From contig NZ_BMXF01000001.1 in assembly GCF_014651615.1 (NCBI RefSeq), positions 2,141,731 to 2,205,730 on the forward strand: a stretch of DNA of 64,000 bases, given 5' to 3'. A program made the translations under genes and the position numbers. The stretch comes from Persicitalea jodogahamensis (GTDB lineage: Bacteria > Bacteroidota > Bacteroidia > Cytophagales > Spirosomataceae). Of the stretch, positions 16,501 to 26,469 are shown in pieces. The notes below the pieces were generated by a model. The model ran no database searches, was not told the DNA's origin, and saw nothing but the letters and a program-made list of their open reading frames with translations. Numbering within the stretch: position 1 is the first letter of the stretch; each line of letters begins with the position of its first letter.

Positions 16501-17432
16501 CCGCCGCCGCCCTGAAATCTCTGGCAACTATGGGCTGGCCGCTCGGCCTGGTGGGAGTGGCAGCGGCTGCCGCAACCACCATTGCCCAGATCGCCCTGAT
16601 CAAGCGCCAGTCGCCGCCTACGTTTGCTTCGGGCGGTAAGATCCGCAACGCCGGGGTTCCGGACGGTCCCGGCCACGGCAGCAGCTACGGCCAGTCGGGT
16701 ATTTCGATGATCCGGCGCGACACCGGCGAGGAAGTCGGCGAAATGGAGGGCGGGGAGCCGGTGATGATCCTGTCCAAAAACACTTACCGGAACAACCGGA
16801 AGATGATCGATAAGCTGCTGCACTCCTCGCTGCATCGCAATGGTGCGCCCGTGTACGCCGAACAGGGAGCTTTGATGGATTCAAACGGCGGCTCGTACCA
16901 AAATATGCTCTATGGCAAAATGTACCGGGAGGGGCTGGATGGTAGCTACGACGAAGACCTTGGCTGGCAGGAAGACAACCGCCAGGAGGGCAGCGGTAAC
17001 ACCAGCATGGGCGCCCCATCCAATGCCAATACCTACGACGATTACGGTTACGGCGGCTACGAAAGCGGGGGCGGTGGTTTTGATGCCGGGGTCGATTTTG
17101 GCGGCGGCGATTGGGGCGGCGATGCTTACAACGGTAACGATTACCAGGATGTAGGGGCCGCTCAGGGCAGCGTCGATGCCGCCAACGCCCAGATCGCCAA
17201 GAGCCAGCAGCTGATGGAGAAAATCGTGAAAAACACGGAGATCACCGCCGAAGCCATCCGTACCCTCTCAGACATCACGGTCAATATGTCGGGCAAGATC
17301 GACGGCCTGGTGGGCGCGACGTACAGCGTGGCCGACGCCTCCAACCGCGCCGCCGATGCGGGCTACCAGGCCGCTGCCGCCAGCAACCGCGCGGCCGATG
17401 CAGCGGCGATGGGGAAACAGCATGACGCTTAG
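13503..17432 (+). CDS. Tail tape measure protein
   Basis: The 1309-aa product is the longest phage gene in the window, as expected for a siphophage-type tape measure. N-terminal helical heptads (~15-120) precede a hydrophobic segment (~135-155) and a PhageMin_Tail-like core at ~170-440. A hydrophobic stretch follows near 490-545, then a long charged Ala/Glu/Lys coiled coil at ~580-870. A second hydrophobic region with alanine repeats lies at ~995-1035, followed by a Gly/Tyr-rich segment (~1160-1220) and an Ala-rich helical end. It sets tail length and helps DNA ejection. It is preceded by leader D; part of its start is duplicated at 12537. Confidence 0.92.
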   Translation: MQLVENSVWNLDINGKPALNALGELEQKLADTKKAQADLQRGTKEWAESQKEIKALEAEIKNVRETMGQAGMTVKQLEGYARQLNKELKDLTPGTEEYIKKTEELKEVNTRLSNVRKDVRAVADEADGSKGVWSNLKQWIMGAFVMTIVYEAGRIIAQFVGDAVENFKKFDSAAKELSANTKITGSELEYLKDQAKSLGPQMGKTGDEMLAAYQLMGSAKSDLTENAAALAGVTKEAIILSQAGKIELAPATELMAGALNQFNAPASDAGRFINAIAAGAQVGSAEIADMTSSLKASGTVANAANVSFEQTNGALQSLSTINIKGEQAGTMFRNTLIKLMSSADDLNPQIVGLDQSLENLAKRNLTTAELAKMFGTENVVAAQHLMNHREQVKEFTAALTGTDEAYKMAATNNDTLEFKQKQSEATTANLGVALGEKLSPFIIKAYDAWGVFQSAMGDVIEGSTPLFDAFMMLWDVLSNLFGSVGKVIAVFFGLDEKTDKTKTVMQVLTVVFGIVAAAAGTLVGVLQLIIDGLLFLDGKITFDQLKNNATNTFNTIKNGLKSTFVDQFKEIEAPAVAAQKDLAQKQGAARADEEKKTIDAIVNNEVGTHARGLTKKEEAAQKHREAEEAKAKKAAEKEEADRVAANEKANKEIERAAIAAITDETARKKAQLEFELNEKLAANTKSKADDLTKVLYEIALREKFKTETEKLEADARTKAVAEEKKKLDEISKLEEAARTERQNREYATSKAVLENALSNEKLSISQRQKLKLDLIELERQNELRKIEEIAQKERAKAIETSNQLIKLAGDDAEKKKQILNELDATTRGIDAKLVADKTATNNKYNADTKAAEQKSLEERKANQESWFNAIKSLMSGDLASFTDFLSKKLMGEKEMNQERLKSWATKGAEILDIVGKGIEVMQQLNQKYLESQIDKNNKERNDKILKLQQQYQKGIIDKATYETGIKNINEQADEKEKQLKIRAWKRDQAGQIAMAVVNGAAAALKSLATMGWPLGLVGVAAAAATTIAQIALIKRQSPPTFASGGKIRNAGVPDGPGHGSSYGQSGISMIRRDTGEEVGEMEGGEPVMILSKNTYRNNRKMIDKLLHSSLHRNGAPVYAEQGALMDSNGGSYQNMLYGKMYREGLDGSYDEDLGWQEDNRQEGSGNTSMGAPSNANTYDDYGYGGYESGGGGFDAGVDFGGGDWGGDAYNGNDYQDVGAAQGSVDAANAQIAKSQQLMEKIVKNTEITAEAIRTLSDITVNMSGKIDGLVGATYSVADASNRAADAGYQAAAASNRAADAAAMGKQHDA

Positions 17433-17486
17433 CTTCGTCTTCGCTCAGCTTGACAATAATATCAGGGTGATAAATGATAGTTGATA

Positions 17487-18932
17487 ATGAAAAAATCTGT
17501 TGAGTTTCGGTTGGATGGGGTACCGCTTTATTTGGCGCCCCGCACGGGTTTTGTCCTGGAAAGGTATAATCCGCTGTTTGATTTTGGTCAGGTACGCGGG
17601 TCGAAGGTGTATCGGTTCACGGTGCCGTACTGCCCGGTCAACAACCGGCTTTTCCAGTACGCCGCCGATCCGCAGGCCGTGGCCCGGCCGCGCAAGTACT
17701 TCACCGAGCAGTACGCCGATGGCGACCTAGTGGAGCGGGGATTCACTTTCCTGCAAGGGGTCAAGCCCGAAGGCTACGAGATCAGCTTTGGTAGCAGCTT
17801 CGGCGATTTCTTCGGCGACCTGCGCGACGTGCCGCTCAACCTGATCCCGTTTGGCTCCGAAGCCTTGCCCGCCGATCATAAGGACATCGTTCCGGAAAAA
17901 GTCGTGGCCGGCCGCACGGTCTATACCCTGCCTACCATCCTCAATGCACAGTTCTACGGCACCACGCCGCCCAGCGGATTCAGCGGTCGCATGAATGACT
18001 ACATCCTGGCGGACGGCTACCTGGCTACGGCTCCACGGGTGCCTATGCTCAACCTGCACTGGGTATTGCGCCGCCTGGGCGAAATCGTCGGCTGCACGTT
18101 CCAGGGCGAGTTCATGGACGATCCGGCCGCGCAGCGCCTGCTCATCTACAACACCTTTGCGCTCGACGGCAGCACCGTGCTGGAATACCGCAACCACCTG
18201 CCCGCCGACCTCACACCCCGCTCTCTGCTGCTGGCGCTCACGTTGCCACCCTTCGGGATCAGTGCTTTCTACGACGTCCACCGCCGCACGATCACGCTCC
18301 GCTATTCCGAAAGCGGCCTGGCCACGCCGACCCGGCTCAACCTGACCGACCGCACCCAGCCCAACCTCGCTCCCGGCACCGTCATCGACCGCCGCCTCGA
18401 ACTGGACTGGGAACTCGACAGCGACGACGGCCTGATGAAAACCACGCCCGCCGCCGTAGCCAAATACACCGCGCCGGCTACGGATGATTCGACGCTTTTC
18501 CCGCTGAAAGGAAAGTTCAGCACCCTGCTCATGGACGGCGCGACCGGCCTGCCCATCACGGAGCAGGTCGGGATCAGCCCGATCAACGGCCAGCTCGACA
18601 AGAAATTCAAACCCCGGCTGCTGTATTGGGAAGGCGTGGTCGGTGGCGTACCCAGGGCCAGTACAGCCTACGGTAACCAGTCGCTCAGCTTCGTAGGGCC
18701 CAACAATCTGCGGGATACATTCTGGAAGCGCTACGATTCATTCCGCCTGCGAACTTTCCCGGTTCAGCTGAGCGTGGCCCTCACCGCTGGCCAGCTGGCC
18801 CGGCTGGATTTCCACCGGCGAGCGGGCGAAGAAGTAGCCGTCCACGTGCGCGGACTCGACTATTATCTGTCAGGGTTGAAAGCACCGCTTCCCCTGGGCG
18901 GATACTGCACGCTCGACGCCTGGCGCCGCTGA
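17487..18932 (+). CDS. Tail/baseplate protein downstream of the tape measure
   Basis: The 481-aa product directly follows the tape measure and is beta-rich. Its N-terminus (F-R-L-D-G-V-P-L-Y-L, then L-F-D-F-G-Q-V-R-G) resembles the distal-tail/hub proteins found at this position in Bacteroidota prophages. The C-terminus ends with a short strand-rich segment (VHVRGLDYYLSGLKAPLPLGGYC). No lytic domain is seen. ATG 17487 is preferred over the in-frame TTG at 17481. The role is inferred from synteny: tail-tip or receptor-proximal component. Confidence 0.6.
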   Translation: MKKSVEFRLDGVPLYLAPRTGFVLERYNPLFDFGQVRGSKVYRFTVPYCPVNNRLFQYAADPQAVARPRKYFTEQYADGDLVERGFTFLQGVKPEGYEISFGSSFGDFFGDLRDVPLNLIPFGSEALPADHKDIVPEKVVAGRTVYTLPTILNAQFYGTTPPSGFSGRMNDYILADGYLATAPRVPMLNLHWVLRRLGEIVGCTFQGEFMDDPAAQRLLIYNTFALDGSTVLEYRNHLPADLTPRSLLLALTLPPFGISAFYDVHRRTITLRYSESGLATPTRLNLTDRTQPNLAPGTVIDRRLELDWELDSDDGLMKTTPAAVAKYTAPATDDSTLFPLKGKFSTLLMDGATGLPITEQVGISPINGQLDKKFKPRLLYWEGVVGGVPRASTAYGNQSLSFVGPNNLRDTFWKRYDSFRLRTFPVQLSVALTAGQLARLDFHRRAGEEVAVHVRGLDYYLSGLKAPLPLGGYCTLDAWRR

Positions 18933-18937
18933 GTTTT

Positions 18938-19008
18938 CGTCCTATTACCGGAGGTCCGAAAGGGTGAGTTTTGAACTGCTTTACACAAGTCGGTTCATTT
19001 CTCACCTT
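18938..19008 (+). promoter_or_regulatory. Phage leader element, copy E (divergent)
   Basis: CGTCCTATTACC at 18938 matches the opening of the other leaders. It is followed by an inverted repeat GGTGAG (18963-18968) / CTCACC (19001-19006) over a 32-base loop, and then a T-rich run (ATTTTTTCTC) directly before the ATG at 19019. The stem sequence differs from copies A, C and D, and the conserved loop is absent. It is the weakest of the hairpin-bearing copies. Confidence 0.4.
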
Positions 19009-19018
19009 ATTTTTTCTC

Positions 19019-21256
19019 ATGAAAAAGCTATTGTCGGCCTGTCTGTTTTTTGCCTTCTGTCTGCCGTTTGCCCGTGGGCAAACCATCACCTTTCCGCCTG
19101 GCAAACTTGCCAGCGAAGAATATGTGCAGCACTACGTCGATTCGGTATTACAGGCCAAGCCGGTCGTTCAGGTACCGCCCGTCATCACCCTGCCGGCACC
19201 GCCTACGCTCCAACCCTGCAAGGCCGGGCCTGAAATCAGAACTATAACCAGTGTCACGGAGCAATCGCTCGTCCTGGTTTTCCACGGTGAAGAAGTCCAC
19301 GGAATGGATTTCGAGATTCTGAAAAACGGTGCTGTACAACGTGCCGGCAAGCTCGAACCCAAGTCTAATACGCTGACTTTGGGATATGAAAGCCTGTCGG
19401 GCGGCACTTACTCGCTGCGCCTGATCGGCAACACCTGTCTGGGATCGAGTGAGCCGCGTGAATTCACGATCGAGAAGTTTTCTGGCCAGGTCAATCCGCC
19501 CAAAATACCAGTACCCGATCCGGGGAGAGCAGATCAAACCGTACAGCCAGTACTGCTCAGCAAGTCGCATCCTTATATACTTGATGTCACGATCACCGGC
19601 ACCAGCGAAAACTGGCTGATCAGTGATGTAAGTACTTTCCAGCTCCGGGAGGGCTACGAGTTTCTGTACCTGGTCAATAACGATATCGTCCGGACGAGCC
19701 AGAACCTGACGAACTACCACTACGCTGGCAACACGCCCGTCCGCATCCAGAAGCATCCGATCAAGAAAGGCGCCGAGAGTCTGGCCCGGTGGGACATGAA
19801 CGCCCAGCCTGGCAGCTGGTTCGATAAGGATGCTTCCTACGCCTTCGGTCCGATCAGCGACGTCGGCGGCGTCACGGCCTACTATTTTAAAGGTGGCTGG
19901 CTCCCGCAGTCGCAGGATCTGGCTTGGGTGAATCCTGTGCCGGCTGGCTGGCAGCCCAAGGATTACAGCACCTGGCCAGAGTCATCGCCCGCGATCACGC
20001 TGCCAGCCAACAAGGTCTATGTGCAGGCTCCCCACACCGAGGGCCAGACCATCTCGCAGTTGCTTCGCCTGGGCGTAACTCACTACTCCCAGAAGTGGCG
20101 GACCAAAGAGGCGGGATTGCCAGCCGATCGCGTTTACAACGATGTTCCCCAGACCCGCACCCTGCTCAACCTGAGTATGAATGGGAATCAATGGGTCAAG
20201 TCATTCAGCGATGATCATATCCGGGCAGCCGCACGACGGATCGAGATCATGCCCGTCATGGTCAACGAGACCATGGAAGGCGACGACTGGATTCCCCAGG
20301 ACAACCGTTCGTGGGGCATATTCTACGATGAGCTGGGCAACCGAATTCCGAGGGATGGCAAGCGGCGCTACCTGAGCCATAACTACTACGACATTCTGCC
20401 GAATGAATACTCGACAGCCAACAAGAAGTTGACGGATTTGCGCTGGGTGTACAATACTCCCGCCCGAAACTTGCCGCGTGGCGTATTCAGCGGCACGCTC
20501 AAAAGCACAAACACCCACATGACCGGGTGGTACAAGAATGCTCCGGACGAAACGACCTACGTCTACAAGCGCCTGTACAACATGCAGGTCAGCAGGAAGC
20601 TGGGGCTGTTTACCGGCGTGTTCATTTTTCCGGTGCACGAATGGCTTCCGGGATTCAGCTGGCAGGTGGAGGTGGCCAGCCCGGCCGGAAAGTTCAGTCG
20701 CTCCGACAAAGCGCCGCTCTCGCCGTCTGAACTCGTGACGGCCGCATTCCTCGGTCTGGATGAAGGCGATATCGCCATAGTGTGGGATACTGATTTTTGG
20801 CTGAGCAAGAACCCTGCCGACCAGAAAGTGAGCTGGATGGGTACCGGGAAAGATCGCTGGGAAGGGCCTGGAGAATTCCCCTACAAATCAAACGGAGCGG
20901 GTTTCGGCGGCTACCCGCAGTGGACTTATGACGTCTTTCATTTTGGCGTGCTGCTGTACAGCCATACCAGCGCGGCCACCGATGGCGGCGAAAGCCACTA
21001 TGCGTCCTTCCGCATCGATGGCGGCAGCTGGATCACCCCCCGTCTGGACGGCTCCGACGTGCTGGATGCCTGGGATCAAAAACGGGGGCTGGCGAAAGTG
21101 ACGAAGAAAGGGAAGGTCGTCACGATCAGCTACGTCAACCCCGCCGCCGATAACCAGCCGCACTCGATCGAGATCCGCGACCCGGATAATGCTAGTCGCA
21201 CCTGGCGGGGAACGGTGTTCGGCGATGTGATTCATTCCGTTAACCTGAGTATATGA
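19019..21256 (+). CDS. Phage-encoded secreted protein of unknown function
   Basis: The 745-aa product starts with a clear signal peptide (MKKLLSACLFFAFCLPFARG, cleavage likely before QTITF). That is unusual in a virion operon. Residues ~70-150 look like an Ig-like beta sandwich (S-V-T-E-Q-S-L-V-L-V-F, SGGTYSLRLIG). The remainder is a large Trp/Tyr-rich region with a mid-protein segment resembling glycosidase-type folds, but without a family I can name. ATG 19019 is preferred over TTG 18971 because it gives the signal peptide. It lies between tail genes and the lysis cassette, where tail fibres usually sit. It may be a lysogenic-conversion or exported adsorption protein. Confidence 0.6.
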   Translation: MKKLLSACLFFAFCLPFARGQTITFPPGKLASEEYVQHYVDSVLQAKPVVQVPPVITLPAPPTLQPCKAGPEIRTITSVTEQSLVLVFHGEEVHGMDFEILKNGAVQRAGKLEPKSNTLTLGYESLSGGTYSLRLIGNTCLGSSEPREFTIEKFSGQVNPPKIPVPDPGRADQTVQPVLLSKSHPYILDVTITGTSENWLISDVSTFQLREGYEFLYLVNNDIVRTSQNLTNYHYAGNTPVRIQKHPIKKGAESLARWDMNAQPGSWFDKDASYAFGPISDVGGVTAYYFKGGWLPQSQDLAWVNPVPAGWQPKDYSTWPESSPAITLPANKVYVQAPHTEGQTISQLLRLGVTHYSQKWRTKEAGLPADRVYNDVPQTRTLLNLSMNGNQWVKSFSDDHIRAAARRIEIMPVMVNETMEGDDWIPQDNRSWGIFYDELGNRIPRDGKRRYLSHNYYDILPNEYSTANKKLTDLRWVYNTPARNLPRGVFSGTLKSTNTHMTGWYKNAPDETTYVYKRLYNMQVSRKLGLFTGVFIFPVHEWLPGFSWQVEVASPAGKFSRSDKAPLSPSELVTAAFLGLDEGDIAIVWDTDFWLSKNPADQKVSWMGTGKDRWEGPGEFPYKSNGAGFGGYPQWTYDVFHFGVLLYSHTSAATDGGESHYASFRIDGGSWITPRLDGSDVLDAWDQKRGLAKVTKKGKVVTISYVNPAADNQPHSIEIRDPDNASRTWRGTVFGDVIHSVNLSI

Positions 21257-21678
21257 AAACGCTTCGCTTGCTGCTGCTGCTGACGCTGTTCAGCCTGCTG
21301 ACCGACTGCCGCACCCTGCACACGGTGGCCACCCGCGCCGACAGCACCGTCTACCGCTCGGCCGACTCGGGAGAGCAGTGGCAGCGCGAGATCATCCGTG
21401 AGTACCTGCCCGGCCAAATACTGTATGACACGCTGTGGCGCTACGATACCCTGCACGTGCCACAGATCGTCCGCGTTCCGGCGCCCTATCCCGTCCGGGA
21501 GATCATCCGCGAATCGGCCGCCCGGCAACAAAGCCAGACTGAAGAGAAACAAGTGCAAACCCAAACCCGCGAGAAGGACGCCCACATGCCGGTGATGATG
21601 CAGGCTATGATGCTGCTCTGCGCAAGTGCCGTCTTCGTGGCGATCGGTATGGCAGCTATAATCTTACTGAAAAAATGA
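21253..21678 (+). CDS. Candidate unimolecular spanin (u-spanin)
   Basis: The 141-aa product has an N-terminal lipoprotein-like signal (KTLRLLLLLTLFSLLTDC, Cys ~19). A charged Gln/Arg/Glu-rich periplasmic stretch follows, then a C-terminal membrane segment (MLLCASAVFVAIGMAAIILLKK). An outer-membrane lipid anchor plus a C-terminal inner-membrane anchor in one chain is the u-spanin plan (phage T1 gp11). The Asp before the Cys is an unusual lipobox position, so lipidation is uncertain. It starts in an ATGA overlap with the secreted-protein gene and overlaps the holin gene by four bases. Its place in the lysis cassette supports the call. Confidence 0.45.
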   Translation: MKTLRLLLLLTLFSLLTDCRTLHTVATRADSTVYRSADSGEQWQREIIREYLPGQILYDTLWRYDTLHVPQIVRVPAPYPVREIIRESAARQQSQTEEKQVQTQTREKDAHMPVMMQAMMLLCASAVFVAIGMAAIILLKK

Positions 21679-22031
21679 ACCTACTAATTCTGGCTCAGGC
21701 CATGCAGGATAAAGTGATTGCCCAGGGCTTCGACCTGGCCCGCGACGTGACGCCGGCCTCGATGGCTGGCTACGCCTTCGCGGTGATCGTGCTGGTGGTG
21801 GGCCTGTACGTCTTTTTTAAGCTCTACGCCAAGGAGAAGGACTACAACAAGGAAGTGACCAAAGCAATGGGCGACTTCAACCAGAAGTCGCTGGAAGTGC
21901 TCGTGTCGGTGAAGGGACGCCTGGACGATCAGCAACGCATGGGCGACAACATCACCGAGATCCGCCACCACATGGACTCGCTGGGCAGCAAGTTCGACGC
22001 CCTGAGCCAGAAACTCGACCGCACCAGCTGA
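21675..22031 (+). CDS. Holin-like membrane protein
   Basis: The 118-aa product has a short N-terminus and one strong membrane segment (AGYAFAVIVLVVGLYVFFKLYA, residues ~30-52). The basic/acidic soluble tail is predicted to form a coiled coil (~60-115). This is the layout of BhlA/single-span holins found in Bacteroidota and Firmicutes prophages. It overlaps the u-spanin candidate by four bases and the 37-aa peptide ORF by one base. Holin activity is inferred from layout and neighbours. Confidence 0.55.
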   Translation: MNLLILAQAMQDKVIAQGFDLARDVTPASMAGYAFAVIVLVVGLYVFFKLYAKEKDYNKEVTKAMGDFNQKSLEVLVSVKGRLDDQQRMGDNITEIRHHMDSLGSKFDALSQKLDRTS

Positions 22032-22144
22032 TGGGCGGGCTGTTGGCCACGCTGCTGGCCCTGCATTTCTCACTGGCCATCCTCCTTTATCTAGCATTCA
22101 ACAATGGAAATCCTGCAAAAACGCGTGAAGCGTGGGAAGAATAG
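22031..22144 (+). CDS. 37-aa membrane peptide in the lysis cassette
   Basis: An ATG within the TGATG stop-start overlap opens a 37-codon frame. It encodes MGGLLATLLALHFSLAIL and a following hydrophobic L-Y-L-A-F stretch, then a polar charged tail ending AWEE. One membrane segment is predicted. It overlaps the start of the candidate lysin by 41 bases in another frame. Its tight coupling to the holin gene and membrane nature suggest a second holin or antiholin. Expression is not shown, and small ORFs like this can be chance. Confidence 0.4.
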   Translation: MGGLLATLLALHFSLAILLYLAFNNGNPAKTREAWEE

Positions 22145-22583
22145 TACCCTGTCGATACTATATGTCAACGGCAAAAAACATGGCTTTGTGGTGGAAGACA
22201 AAGACCGCGACCTGCATTCCGGTATGACGCTCGCTGAGCTCATAGCGATAAAAGTCCACTCCGAGACAGCCATTCCGACCGGGCGGTACCAGGTGGGGAA
22301 ACGCTACTCGCCCAAGTTCAAGCGGTGGCTGCCCTGGCTGCTGGACGTGCTGGGTTTCCAGTTTATCTACTGTCACCCAGGCAACTGGATCAAGGACACG
22401 CAGGGTTGTCTGCTGCCTGGGCTGAGCTGGGGCTACGAGAGCGGCGAGTACTGCGTGCGGCAGAGCCGGGCCTGCTTCGAGCCGCTTTGGAAGGAGATCG
22501 AGGCAGCTCTGGGAGCTGGTGAGGAAGTTTGGTGGACTATTGTCGCTGTATACGAGGATGGAGCGGGGCGGTTGCTAGTTTAG
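22104..22583 (+). CDS. DUF5675-family candidate lysin
   Basis: The 159-aa product matches the DUF5675 layout. It has an N-terminal beta sheet (S-I-L-Y-V-N-G-K-K-H-G-F-V-V-E-D), then T-A-I-P-T-G-R-Y near residue 57. The C-H-P-G-N-W x x D T Q G C L L P G motif near ~90-108 has a His and a Cys spaced as in L,D-transpeptidase/lysin-like folds. In prophages this domain often follows the holin, as here, and it is a plausible peptidoglycan-acting enzyme. Catalysis has not been demonstrated for the family as far as I know. It ends two bases from the convergent integrase gene, without an intervening terminator. Confidence 0.55.
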   Translation: MEILQKRVKRGKNSTLSILYVNGKKHGFVVEDKDRDLHSGMTLAELIAIKVHSETAIPTGRYQVGKRYSPKFKRWLPWLLDVLGFQFIYCHPGNWIKDTQGCLLPGLSWGYESGEYCVRQSRACFEPLWKEIEAALGAGEEVWWTIVAVYEDGAGRLLV

Positions 22584-22585
22584 TG

Positions 22586-23776
22586 TTAGTCTTTTTCTGG
22601 ATCTGGAAAAATGTCGAGAGCGTCCTGATCCAGAAAAAGCCCTAGGTCACGCAGGTAAATATCAGTTGTACTGATGTCCTTATGCCGGCACTGTACCTGT
22701 ACGAGTTTGATATCTTTGGTGGCTTGGTATAATTTGATCACCCCGGTGTGCTTCCAGCCGTACAAGTCATAATCCTGGTCGGTGAATCCTGCTAACTGCA
22801 GGATTTTTTTATTATGCTCCCAAAAGTATTTGTCATTGACTGGCTGCGGTCCCGGTTCCCCCTTTTTCGAAAATACATAATAACCGGGCGGGTAGGAGCG
22901 GAGTTTATATTCCACGATCAGATCCTCTAAACCCTTGGGTATCCTTACGTGCTCCGAATTATTATTCTTGGCCAGATCGCCCGGAATAATGAGTGTACGC
23001 TTTAAGATGTGCTTGATTTGTAATTTTTGGGCTTCTTCGCGTGGCCGAAGAAAGCAGAAGTATATAAAATTGACGAAAAGCCACAGTTGCCGATCCTGTA
23101 CCTGGCGAAGGCAAATGTTTTTGTACTCGCGAACTTGCCAGGGTACATACGGAATGTGTTGGGTTCGTCCGCCTTTACGCTTCTTGACTTTCAAAAATGG
23201 ATTTTCAGAAATGATCTCCCGCCCAATCAGCATAGCCCACATTCCACGCATGGTTCCTATAATATTGCTGTAGGTCTTTTTGGCCATGCCAATTTTCCCT
23301 GTTTTCGGAGACTTTCGCCGGTCCAGGTAGTCTGAAAAATCAAAGACGTCCTGTAAATCGAACTCATTCAGTGGCAACTTTTCCAGATCGGCTTCTTTCA
23401 ACCAGACAGAAAATGCCCGTAAATCCTTCTTATACGTCTTGATGGTGTTCTTTCCGACTTCCTTTTCCTTAGCACTCAGGTAAAAGGCAACCGCCTTTTC
23501 CATCGCCATCGACGGGCTAACCTCCGGCTCAACATAGGGTATCGGTTCGACGACAGCGCCGGCTTTCAGTTCGGCATTAATTGCCTCAATTATGATTTTG
23601 GCCTGAGCATAGCGCTCCTTTGCTGTAGGGTGGTTTATGACCACACGCTTTCTGATCAGCTTGCCCTTTTGCTCGGACCAAGCGTAATAGTTAATGTACC
23701 ATTTTTTGGATAGGTCCCCTTTTGAGTCGGATAAGAACGCCTCTCGAAAAGGGTATTTTTCTAAGAATGATGGCAT
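22586..23776 (-). CDS. int: Tyrosine-recombinase integrase
   Basis: The 396-aa product has an N-terminal Arm-type DNA-binding region (~1-65, with A-W-S-E-Q-K-G-K and a basic stretch) and a SAM-like core-binding domain (~85-190). The catalytic domain contains Arg I in C-F-L-R-P-R-E-E, a W-K-H-T-G box where HxLRHT is usual, and the H-K-D-I-S-T-T-D-I-Y box with the likely nucleophile Tyr. The Lys in place of Arg II is a substitution seen in some Bacteroidota integrases. ATG 23776 is chosen; the longer frame would begin inside the tRNA gene. It faces away from the tRNA and is the last phage gene. It carries out integration and excision. Confidence 0.9.
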   Translation of the reverse strand: MPSFLEKYPFREAFLSDSKGDLSKKWYINYYAWSEQKGKLIRKRVVINHPTAKERYAQAKIIIEAINAELKAGAVVEPIPYVEPEVSPSMAMEKAVAFYLSAKEKEVGKNTIKTYKKDLRAFSVWLKEADLEKLPLNEFDLQDVFDFSDYLDRRKSPKTGKIGMAKKTYSNIIGTMRGMWAMLIGREIISENPFLKVKKRKGGRTQHIPYVPWQVREYKNICLRQVQDRQLWLFVNFIYFCFLRPREEAQKLQIKHILKRTLIIPGDLAKNNNSEHVRIPKGLEDLIVEYKLRSYPPGYYVFSKKGEPGPQPVNDKYFWEHNKKILQLAGFTDQDYDLYGWKHTGVIKLYQATKDIKLVQVQCRHKDISTTDIYLRDLGLFLDQDALDIFPDPEKD

Positions 23777-23843
23777 GGAAAGACCCAATGTATCGATGAG
23801 CAGCTGGCACTTATTTGGCACCAAGGCATGTTTTCTACGCGAA

Positions 23844-23876
23844 AAGCGGCCCGAACCTATTGGTTCTGAGCCGCTT
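23844..23876 (-). terminator. Hairpin terminator of tRNA-Ser
   Basis: AAGCGGC (23844-23850) pairs with GCCGCTT (23870-23876), with an inner GAACC/GGTTC pairing. On the minus strand the stem is followed by TTTT. It lies eight bases after the tRNA 3' end, within phage-side DNA. Confidence 0.7.
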
Positions 23877-23884
23877 ACGTGTTG

Positions 23885-23969
23885 CAGAGGAAGAGGGATT
23901 CGAACCCCCGGTGGGTTGCCCCACAACAGTTTTCAAGACTGCCGCATTCGACCACTCTGCCATTCCTCT
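23885..23969 (-). tRNA. tRNA-Ser(UGA)
   Basis: The reverse complement folds as a class II tRNA. The acceptor stem is AGAGGAA/TTCCTCT with discriminator G, the anticodon loop is CTTGAAA (anticodon TGA), and there is a long variable arm. The T-arm is GGGGG-TTCGAAT-CCCTC. CCA is not encoded. The prophage integrase lies on its 3' side, so the tRNA 3' end is the likely attachment site (attR); the other attachment copy is outside the window on the left. Confidence 0.93.
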
Positions 23970-24126
23970 TCGGGTCAAACTAGGCTGCAAAATTAAGCAT
24001 CATTTCCATTCTGTCAATACTTTTATCAGAAAAAATCTTTCGATGCCGCTTCTCTACGCATAAAACCCTAGTTTTGTGCTGTGTCGCTGCATATTTAATT
24101 ATCAACTTTCAACGCTCCACTACTAA

Positions 24127-26400
<2,274 letters not shown>

Positions 26401-26469
26401 GGGGTGATTTGGGGCATCAGTTTTCATTGCCTATCTTAGGAAACTGATTCACTAAACCCTCCTAAAATC

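Noticed and set aside
23777-23926. N-terminal extension of the integrase into the tRNA gene
   Set aside because: It would read through the tRNA sequence; ATG 23776 fits the family's start better.
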